A DNA stretch of 7,296 nt from JBEKYH01 sp049511115. Its GTDB lineage: Bacteria; Planctomycetota; Phycisphaerae; Tepidisphaerales; Tepidisphaeraceae. Below, piece after piece: positions 1 to 5,237 of this stretch. Location of the stretch: the NCBI GenBank assembly GCA_049511115.1, contig JBEKYH010000258.1, positions 1 through 7,296 on the forward strand. Direction: 5' to 3'. The position numbers and the translations under genes are program-made. How positions within the stretch are numbered: position 1 is the first letter of the stretch; each line of letters begins with the position of its first letter. The notes under the pieces were generated by a model. The model made no database searches and was not told the DNA's origin. It saw nothing but the letters and a program-made list of their open reading frames with translations.

Positions 1-244
1 GCATCAACGCCTGAATCACGGGATCGACCGCGGGGCTGCCCGGCGCCACCTTGTCGACGAAGATCGGCGCCGGTAAACCCGCGCGGTAGCCGATGACGGT
101 GAGCAATGCGTAAGTCGATGCCTGAACCACCGTCAGGCACAGGCATAAATGAACCAGGTGCGTGCTGGTAATAATTCCGTACAGACCAATGATCAGCAGC
201 CACGCGGACACGGCAAAGCCGGAATATAAAACAACATGTTCCAT
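1..244 (-). CDS. mnhC: Mrp antiporter subunit C (MrpC/MnhC, NuoK-like), partial at window edge
   Basis: Only the first 81 codons are present; the reading frame is open to the left edge. It starts MEHVVLYSGFAVSAWLLIIG, a hydrophobic first helix (about residues 4-24), followed by a second helix around residues 28-50 (HLVHLCLCLTVVQASTYALL) and then GLPAPIF and the start of DPVIQAL. The pattern of a helix, a loop ending in a Pro-rich segment, and DP-x-x-QAL before the third helix is that of MrpC, a small NuoK-related membrane subunit of Mrp Na+/H+ antiporters. The ATG lies 4 bases after the stop of the mrpB gene, so it belongs to the same operon; no strong ribosome binding site is seen, which suggests translational coupling. 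The usual family length is about 110-120 aa, so roughly a third is missing. The equivalent subunit of a membrane-bound hydrogenase (MbhG) would look similar. Confidence 0.85.
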   Translation of the reverse strand, partial: MEHVVLYSGFAVSAWLLIIGLYGIITSTHLVHLCLCLTVVQASTYALLTVIGYRAGLPAPIFVDKVAPGSPAVDPVIQALM

Positions 245-248
245 GGTT

Positions 249-1007
249 TCACGTCTGGTCGGTATCCGCCGTGAGTGTTTCCTGCAGGAAAGCGTGGAGA
301 AGCAGAACGAAGCCCGCGGTCACTTCCATGCCGGTGGCGATGCTGATGAGTGGGATGGTACCGCCGCTGGTAAGCTCACCGGTTTTCCCGATCGGGAGGA
401 TGTTTGACAGATACGGATATCTCCACAGCCACGCGAACATGCCGATGAGCACAAACAATCCCGCGCCGGCGCCCTCGACCACTTCCACCATCGGGTGCGA
501 CACGACTCTCTTGAAGACCTGGAAATTCTCCCCCAGGTAAATGATCAAGGCGCATGAGGCCAATATGACGCCGCCCTGAAATCCGCCGCCGGGCGTGAGC
601 TGGCCGTGGGTCACGATGTAAATGCCGAATAGCACCTTGGGCGCAGTCATCAAGAGAATCCACAGCCGAATCGCGTCGCTGGCCGGCATATCGCGGCCGG
701 CGGTCAAAGCATCGCGCAGCGGTTTCTCTTGCTTCTCTGTGGGTTGTCGTAACAGCACCAGGGAGCCCATCACGGAGACGAATAGAATGAATTCCTCGCC
801 GACCGTGTCGAAGCCGCGATAGTCAAAGTTGACAGCCGTCACCGCGTCGGTCGCGTTGCGCTCGGGGACGGTTCGCTGATTAATCTGCGCGAGGTAGCGG
901 CTGCGAATATCTTCCGGTCCAGGCAGGTGCGCAAAGGCGCACGCAAGCAGGACGGCAATCCCCCCGGCGCCGCTGAAGAAGAGGATCATGCGAAACCGAC
1001 TGGTCAT
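249..1007 (-). CDS. mnhB: Fused MbhE-MrpB antiporter subunit (MnhB with MrpA C-terminal domain)
   Basis: This 252-residue membrane protein is about 110 residues longer than a typical MrpB (about 140 aa). Residues 1-90 hold a first helix (8-27), a short extramembrane part, and NFDYRGFDTVGEE (60-72) followed by a second helix ending at LLR (85-87). That is the signature of the extreme C-terminus of MrpA, called MbhE in hydrogenase complexes. Residues 110-245 are the MrpB domain: a helix at 114-133, the loop HGQLTPGGGFQGG (134-146), then helices near 147-158, 181-197 and 217-241, with GELTSGGTIPLISIATGMEV at 210-229. The longer open frame reaches 1307, but I chose the ATG at 1007: it overlaps the previous gene's stop as ATGA, it is preceded by GGAGG nine bases upstream, and the upstream residues are non-hydrophobic shadow sequence. 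It probably acts in the inner membrane as part of the ion pathway. Confidence 0.9.
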   Translation of the reverse strand: MTSRFRMILFFSGAGGIAVLLACAFAHLPGPEDIRSRYLAQINQRTVPERNATDAVTAVNFDYRGFDTVGEEFILFVSVMGSLVLLRQPTEKQEKPLRDALTAGRDMPASDAIRLWILLMTAPKVLFGIYIVTHGQLTPGGGFQGGVILASCALIIYLGENFQVFKRVVSHPMVEVVEGAGAGLFVLIGMFAWLWRYPYLSNILPIGKTGELTSGGTIPLISIATGMEVTAGFVLLLHAFLQETLTADTDQT

Positions 1008-1291
1008 CGCGGCGAACCTCCGTCTTGGCTTCGCTGTCGCGATTGCTCGCGGATTTGCGCGTCGCGCCGCATCCTGGCAAGTGCGAGCAGGATCATGAGC
1101 GGCAGCCCCACCGTGCCGATGACAATCTGAGAAAGCGCCACATCCGGGGCCTGAAACGCCATGAACATCAAGGCGAGGATCAGTCCGAAGTAACTGATGC
1201 CGATCGGCTGAACCGCCGGATCGCGAGTAAAGACCACCGCGGTTCCGGATGCCGCGACAAGCAACAGCAGGATAAGCTGGATGAGAATCAC
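1004..1291 (-). CDS. Stand-alone DUF4040 membrane subunit (MbhD-like, MrpA C-terminal segment), GTG start
   Basis: This 95-residue protein has three hydrophobic helices (about 1-20, 28-47 and 53-73) and a charged, Arg-rich tail. Residues 28-66 contain the signature VQPIGISYFGLILALMFMAF followed by APDVALSQ (48-55), typical of DUF4040, the segment that forms part of the C-terminal region of MrpA in classical antiporters and is a free subunit (MbhD) in membrane-bound hydrogenases. No ATG lies upstream in a sensible place. The GTG at 1291-1289 overlaps the mnhG stop in a GTGA arrangement, and a G-rich run (GGGGG) sits about seven bases before it. The stop overlaps the mnhB ATG. The acidic residue usually found just after the APD motif appears to be missing (Q55 and G59). 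The family assignment is firm; the partner complex is uncertain. Confidence 0.87.
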   Translation of the reverse strand: MILIQLILLLLVAASGTAVVFTRDPAVQPIGISYFGLILALMFMAFQAPDVALSQIVIGTVGLPLMILLALARMRRDAQIREQSRQRSQDGGSPR

Positions 1292-1662
1292 GTTCGATCC
1301 CCCGCAAACTTGCCGGCTCCGGCGATTCCTTTGGCTGGGACGACCGGAATCTGCTCCCGTTCCAGCGGCGCCAAACCGCCGACCTGACGAATGCGAATGG
1401 CCCGTGCGGTCGCGTGGCACAGGACGGAGTTCATCGCCGTCATGAAGACGAATATCAGGACGACCTTGATGCGGGCCTGAGCATCCGGCTCCTCGAGGAA
1501 GACCGCGATGACAATCAGCAACATCGAAATTGTTACCACCGGCGCGGAGAAATGCAGGCGCTGGTACGCGTCGCGCATCACCAGCAGGCCGATGGAACAG
1601 ATGACCGCCAGCGCAACCGCGACGCCAAGAAGCGAGCCCGTGATGACCGGATGGTGGGTCAT
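1288..1662 (-). CDS. mnhG: Mrp antiporter subunit G (MrpG/MnhG)
   Basis: A 124-residue membrane protein with three hydrophobic helices (about 8-28, 41-57 and 65-82). The MrpG hallmarks are visible: GLLVMRDAYQRLHFSAP (25-41), corresponding to the family G-x-x-R-x-x-D-x-Y-x-R-x-H segment, and SVLCHATARAIRIR (79-92), corresponding to the family P-x-x-x-H-x-x-x-R-A end of helix three. Beyond residue 95 it carries a polar tail of about 30 residues that may be variable. A GTG start at 1668 would add two residues. I prefer the ATG at 1662 because it forms an ATGA overlap with the mnhF stop and has GAGG five bases upstream. MrpG is a small accessory subunit needed for assembly and function of the antiporter complex. 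It lies between mnhF and the DUF4040 gene. Confidence 0.92.
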   Translation of the reverse strand: MTHHPVITGSLLGVAVALAVICSIGLLVMRDAYQRLHFSAPVVTISMLLIVIAVFLEEPDAQARIKVVLIFVFMTAMNSVLCHATARAIRIRQVGGLAPLEREQIPVVPAKGIAGAGKFAGDRT

Positions 1663-1922
1663 AGCCACCTCTGCACAAAGCGGGCAAAGACCATTCCGCC
1701 GCCGAAACCAAGCAGCACCAGCGTGAGCGGCAAATCGTAAAAGGATGGGTGAGAAAACCCCTGGGCGAGCAGAAGGAATTCAATCGCGACAATGACGCTG
1801 GTCATTTCCAACCCCACCAACCGGTCGGCGATATCGCCGCGAAAAGTGACGATCATGCAGGGAAACAATGCCAAGAGCAGGGCAAGAGCCGCCCAGAGCC
1901 AGACGTTCATGCCGCCTGTCAT
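1659..1922 (-). CDS. mnhF: Mrp antiporter subunit F (MrpF/MnhF)
   Basis: An 87-residue, very hydrophobic protein, the usual MrpF length, with three helices at about 6-26, 36-54 and 62-82. After the first helix comes RGDIADRLVGLEMTS (28-42), matching the family's R-G-P-x-x-x-D-R-x-x-x-L-D segment, and helix three reads FYDLPLTLVLLGFGGGMVFA. The family's D-x-A-x-x-x-A-L-L-x-F-x-G pattern is recognisable there. The ATG at 1922 overlaps the mnhE stop as ATGA and has CGGAG about eight bases upstream; another ATG four codons later is less likely. MrpF is related to bile-acid-efflux-like small membrane proteins and is a structural subunit of the antiporter. The stop in turn overlaps the mnhG start, so the three genes are probably translated as a coupled chain. 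Confidence 0.92.
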   Translation of the reverse strand: MTGGMNVWLWAALALLLALFPCMIVTFRGDIADRLVGLEMTSVIVAIEFLLLAQGFSHPSFYDLPLTLVLLGFGGGMVFARFVQRWL

Positions 1923-2407
1923 GGCCGTGCTCCGAGATGGCGCAGCATCGGGGAGATGCGGCCGGGCTGAATCCGGTGATAGAGAAGAAGCCCCTGCTCC
2001 GTGACGACACCCACCAAAACGGAATTGGGCGAGATCGTCCCATAGGTGACGGCCAGCGCGCGACGGCCCGCCGACGACGCATCATTGCCCAATGCGTCAA
2101 ATTCGACCGCTTCGATGCAGCTTGGCGCGCCCCGTCGCCCCCACATCTGTTCCCCAATGGCTCGGAGCAATTTGGCGGTGTCGGTTACCACATAAGCCGG
2201 CAGACGAATCACCTGCAATACGTCTATCGCACGCAACCGGAAGCGAATCTTTCCATGCGCACCAAATACAACCACCCCCACCGTCGCGAGAAGAGCTGCC
2301 ACAGTGCCCGCAATCATTTCTCGATAGCCCGGGTTGTTTGTGTAAATCAACCATAGCACCCATTGGGCAGCTACGGTCAATGCGACAATGCCTTTTTGTC
2401 TATACAT
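1919..2407 (-). CDS. mnhE: Mrp antiporter subunit E (MrpE/MnhE), first gene of the operon
   Basis: A 162-residue protein, the normal MrpE length. Residues 7-22 and 32-48 are hydrophobic helices, followed by a basic, partly amphipathic region (53-90) and a soluble C-terminal domain. The conserved C-terminal motif is seen as GRRALAVTYGTISPNSVLVG (114-133), the family's L-x-x-S-I-T-L-T-P-G-T-x-x-V region, and the protein ends with a short His/Arg-rich tail. The ATG at 2407 is the first in-frame start. No convincing Shine-Dalgarno sequence precedes it: the upstream bases read CTTAAGCTAAAT. MrpE is a membrane subunit of the Mrp complex and is homologous to MbhA of membrane-bound hydrogenases. It leads an operon that runs leftward from the divergent intergenic region, so its promoter should lie between 2408 and 2645. 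Confidence 0.9.
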   Translation of the reverse strand: MYRQKGIVALTVAAQWVLWLIYTNNPGYREMIAGTVAALLATVGVVVFGAHGKIRFRLRAIDVLQVIRLPAYVVTDTAKLLRAIGEQMWGRRGAPSCIEAVEFDALGNDASSAGRRALAVTYGTISPNSVLVGVVTEQGLLLYHRIQPGRISPMLRHLGARP

Positions 2408-2426
2408 ATTTAGCTTAAGTCGGCTT

Positions 2427-2460
2427 CGACATTTCGTTGCTCCAGTGCTGACGAATGTCG
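2427..2460. repeat. Imperfect inverted repeat in the divergent intergenic region
   Basis: CGACATT at 2427-2433 is the exact reverse complement of AATGTCG at 2454-2460, with a 20-base spacer. It lies 20-53 bases upstream of the mnhE start codon, where an operator or the mRNA leader would be expected. Seven matching bases at this spacing could arise by chance in a region this size. Confidence 0.3.
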
Positions 2461-2522
2461 GGACGACGCAGCAGCACAGCGTGAGATTAGGGCGTCCGCT
2501 GCGCAGGCGTCTTTGGGAGGAG

Positions 2523-2542
2523 TCCTGATTAGAGCATCAGGA
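2523..2542. repeat. Perfect 7-bp inverted repeat, possible operator
   Basis: TCCTGAT at 2523-2529 and ATCAGGA at 2536-2542 are perfect reverse complements with a 6-base spacer, and a run of A follows on the plus strand. It sits near the middle of the divergent region, about 103 bases before the GH15 start and 115 before mnhE. The size fits a dimeric regulator site or a small hairpin. It does not work as an intrinsic terminator in either direction, because no T-run follows the hairpin on either strand. Confidence 0.4.
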
Positions 2543-2613
2543 AAAAAGTCATTTCTCGCAACGGTCAGGCATCGGGATCACACTCAGGTCGCGGTAAGGG
2601 TTTTCGTAAATAG

Positions 2614-2626
2614 ATTTGTTTCAAAT
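2614..2626. repeat. Short palindrome upstream of the GH15 gene
   Basis: ATTTG (2614-2618), TTT, CAAAT (2622-2626) form a 5-bp inverted repeat with a 3-base centre in the AT-rich stretch 20-32 bases before the GH15 ATG. It could be part of the promoter or leader. It is short enough to be chance. Confidence 0.25.
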
Positions 2627-2645
2627 GCGCGTGCTAACCTGAGAA

Positions 2646-5237
2646 ATGGAAAACGGCCAACAACACGACGCTTCCGTGCAAAAACCCAAATCACAAGCCA
2701 AAGCGCCCGGCGGCCCCGGGTCAAAGCCAACCTGGTCACCGGCGTCCAAAAGCGGTGTGGGATGCGCAATCTCGCCGCGGTCGCGTCTCTGGTTCACGCT
2801 GGGACGTGGGATCGTCAACGAAGTTTACCATCCCTGGATGGATCAGGCCGCGATTCGAGACTTCGGCCTCGTTGTTACTGGGCCGAATGGTTTTTTTTCC
2901 GAAGAGCGAAGCGATTGCTCATCCAGCACCCAAACTATTGTACCGGGAATTCCCGCCTATCGGGTGGAGAATCGATGCACAAAAGGCCGCTACCAAATCA
3001 CCAAGGAAATCCTCGCTGACCCCCGGCGCGACGTTCTGTTGCAGCGCATCAGAATTATTCCGCTCATCGGTTCCCTGGCGGATTATCGGCTGTTTGCGCT
3101 GATTTCGCCCCGACTGGGCGATCAAGGGACCGAAAACACGGCGTGGACCGGGCATTATAAAAAATGGCCGATGCTTTTCGCCCGTTGCGGCGACGAAGCC
3201 ATGGCGCTGGCAAGTTCGATACCCTGGCTTAAGCGATCCGTCGGATTCGTCGGAGTCTCCGATGCCTGGCAGGATTTGAAGCAACACGGAGGCATGACTT
3301 GGGAATATGAACTGGCTGAATCCGGGCACGTTGCGGTCGCGGGCGAAATAGATATTCACAACTGCGCCGGCGATTTCGTCTTGGCGCTGGGGCTGGACCG
3401 CGCGCCGGAAGCGGCGGCGCTGAATGCCGTGCTCTCACTCGGATGCCCCTTCGAATCGGCCCGCGATCGGTACGTCCAGGAGTGGCGGGACTGGCAAAAG
3501 GCCGTTGCGGCTTTGGACGACGGCGCCTCGTCGGAGCTGGTGAAAACCAATGAAGGGCAGCGCCGGCGCCCTGACCAATCGCGGCCTCGCGTGACCGAAG
3601 ACGGATCATCCGAACCTGCCAACCTCTATCGCGCCGGCATGATGGTGCTGCGAGTCCATCGGTCGCAGCAGTTCGCCGGCGCGGGCGTGGCCAGTCTGTC
3701 GGTCCCCTGGGGCGAAGTCCGCGACGACGATGACCTTGGCGGATACCACCTGGTTTGGCCCCGAGATCTGGTTGAAGCCTCATGCGGCCTCCTTGCGGGC
3801 GGCGCCCTGGAGGAGGCGCAAGACGCGGTGAACTATCTTCGTGCCACTCAGAAGCCCGGCGGCGGCTGGGCACAGAACATGTGGCTGGACGGCTCCCCTC
3901 ATGCCGAAGGCGAGCAAATGGATGAAGCGGCTCTGCCGATTCTGCTGGTTGATCTGGCGCGGCGGGAATCCGCCATAGATGCAGCAAGTGTTTATTCGTT
4001 CTGGGAAATGATTCGAACGGCGGCGGCGTTCATCATTCGCAGCGGCCCGGCCACCGGACAGGATCGCTGGGAAAATGCACCTGGACTTTCGCCCTATACC
4101 CTGGCGACAGAAATTGCCGCCTTGCTCGTCGCCGCGCGCATGGCCGACGAATTCAAGGAGCGCGAACTGGCCAATTATTTCCGCGAAACTGCCGATCTAT
4201 GGAATGATTTAATCGAGCCGTGGACCTACGTAACCGGCACCGCGCTGGCACAAAGACTGGGGGTTGAAGGGTATTACATCCGCATCGCTCCATCGCCGGG
4301 AATTCAGGACATTCTCAGAGAGGGCAAGGAATGCAAAGTCGGAGGCCTGCCACCCGCCGAGGTGATCAGCCCCGACGCCCTGGCCCTGGTGCGATTCGGT
4401 TTGCGGGCAGCCGACGATCCGCGAATCCTCAACACCGTCAAAGTCATCGATGAGATCAATGGCGTTGAGACACCCGCGGGGCCGGCGTGGCATCGTTATA
4501 ACGGCGGCCATTACGGCGAAAGCGACAGCGGCGAGCCATTTCAACCGCACGGCCAGCATACGGGTCACGGCCGGGCCTGGCCGCTTCTCACCGGGGAGCG
4601 TGGCCACTACGAATTGATGGCGGGAAATGCGGAGAAAGCACGGCAGATGCTGCAAACAATGGCCGGCTTCGCGAGTCAGGTCGGCTTTCTTCCTGAGCAG
4701 GTCTGGGATTCGGATGACTTGCCCGACCGCGCTCTTTATCGCGGGCGTCCAACGGGTTCAGCCATGCCGCTGGCCTGGGCGCATGCCGAATACATTCGCC
4801 TCTTGCGATCCATGCGCGATGGCAGGGTCTTCGACCGCCCGACGGATACCGTGGAGCGGTATATCGACAGAAAAACGCGCAGCGGCCTTGCATTGTGGCG
4901 GTTCGATCATCAGGCAACGTCGTTTGCCGCCGGACGACGCCTCCGAATCGAGCTGCTCTCGCCAGCCGTCATCCATTTCTCGACGGATCATTGGGTCAAT
5001 CCCCAGGATATCCAGACGCGCGACACCGGCATCGGGCTGCATGTGGCCGACCTCCCCACATCCGAAATGGAACCCGGCGAGAAGTTGAGTTTTACGTTCC
5101 GGTGGCGCGAAGACAATCGATGGGAGGGCAAAGATTTCCAATTGGACGTCGAAGCCCCGGCGCCTGAGTCCCCCAAACAAGCGTCTGCGTCATGGCGAGC
5201 TGATGTGCAGCGATCAATGGCCGGGAGCAGACGATGA
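2646..5237 (+). CDS. Glycoside hydrolase family 15, glucoamylase-like (glucan 1,4-alpha-glucosidase)
   Basis: An 863-residue enzyme predicted to release beta-D-glucose from alpha-glucan ends. Residues 1-25 are polar and Lys/Pro-rich with no signal peptide, so it is probably cytoplasmic and may act on glycogen or oligosaccharides. Residues 28-285 form the bacterial glucoamylase beta-sandwich domain (SGVGCAISPRSRLWFTLGRG, 36-55). A polar linker follows at 295-323, then the (alpha/alpha)6 catalytic domain (about 325-725) with YHLVWPRDL (367-375), PGGGWAQNMWLDGSP (404-418), the general acid Glu476 in QDRWENAPGLSPYTLA and the general base Glu684 in LPEQVWDSDD. Residues 735-837 are a C-terminal beta domain ending in FTFRWREDNRWEGKDF. 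The length matches this bacterial subtype. An in-frame TGA two codons upstream fixes the earliest start; the ribosome binding site (GAGAA) is weak. The residue after the general acid is Asn, so glucodextranase-like or isomaltose specificity is possible. Confidence 0.92.
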   Translation: MENGQQHDASVQKPKSQAKAPGGPGSKPTWSPASKSGVGCAISPRSRLWFTLGRGIVNEVYHPWMDQAAIRDFGLVVTGPNGFFSEERSDCSSSTQTIVPGIPAYRVENRCTKGRYQITKEILADPRRDVLLQRIRIIPLIGSLADYRLFALISPRLGDQGTENTAWTGHYKKWPMLFARCGDEAMALASSIPWLKRSVGFVGVSDAWQDLKQHGGMTWEYELAESGHVAVAGEIDIHNCAGDFVLALGLDRAPEAAALNAVLSLGCPFESARDRYVQEWRDWQKAVAALDDGASSELVKTNEGQRRRPDQSRPRVTEDGSSEPANLYRAGMMVLRVHRSQQFAGAGVASLSVPWGEVRDDDDLGGYHLVWPRDLVEASCGLLAGGALEEAQDAVNYLRATQKPGGGWAQNMWLDGSPHAEGEQMDEAALPILLVDLARRESAIDAASVYSFWEMIRTAAAFIIRSGPATGQDRWENAPGLSPYTLATEIAALLVAARMADEFKERELANYFRETADLWNDLIEPWTYVTGTALAQRLGVEGYYIRIAPSPGIQDILREGKECKVGGLPPAEVISPDALALVRFGLRAADDPRILNTVKVIDEINGVETPAGPAWHRYNGGHYGESDSGEPFQPHGQHTGHGRAWPLLTGERGHYELMAGNAEKARQMLQTMAGFASQVGFLPEQVWDSDDLPDRALYRGRPTGSAMPLAWAHAEYIRLLRSMRDGRVFDRPTDTVERYIDRKTRSGLALWRFDHQATSFAAGRRLRIELLSPAVIHFSTDHWVNPQDIQTRDTGIGLHVADLPTSEMEPGEKLSFTFRWREDNRWEGKDFQLDVEAPAPESPKQASASWRADVQRSMAGSRR

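Larger units (their letters stand above)
2408..2645. promoter_or_regulatory. Divergent intergenic region between the mnh operon and the GH15 operon
   Basis: These 238 bases separate two divergently transcribed operons and must carry both promoters, unless a start lies inside a gene. I do not see a convincing pair of -10 and -35 boxes for either direction. The right third is more AT-rich than the surrounding coding sequence. The region contains several short inverted repeats, listed separately, which could be binding sites for a regulator shared by both operons. A 168-residue open frame beginning at 2513 crosses this region, but it is rich in Arg and lies out of frame with the real GH15 gene, so I do not count it. 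Confidence 0.5.

Noticed and set aside
162..407. 81-residue plus-strand open frame
   Set aside because: It lies antisense to mnhC and mnhB, which both have clear family motifs, and shows no recognisable domain.
1008..1307. N-terminal extension of the mnhB frame by 100 residues
   Set aside because: The extension overlaps the whole DUF4040 gene in another frame, has no membrane character and reads as shadow sequence; the ATG at 1007 has an SD and an ATGA junction.
1868..2356. 162-residue plus-strand open frame antisense to mnhE
   Set aside because: It is Arg/Pro/His-rich shadow sequence of the real mnhE gene on the other strand.
2523..2547. Intrinsic terminator at the 7-bp hairpin followed by an A-run
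   Set aside because: On the plus strand an A-run follows, and on the minus strand the T-run precedes the hairpin; neither operon ends here, as both start outward from this region.
2513..3019. 168-residue plus-strand open frame across the intergenic region into the GH15 gene
   Set aside because: It overlaps the conserved N-terminal GH15 domain in another frame and has an Arg-rich, low-information composition.
3229..3987. 252-residue minus-strand open frame inside the GH15 gene
   Set aside because: Composition is dominated by Arg, Pro and Ala, as expected for the reverse frame of a GC-rich gene; the plus-strand frame carries the catalytic motifs.
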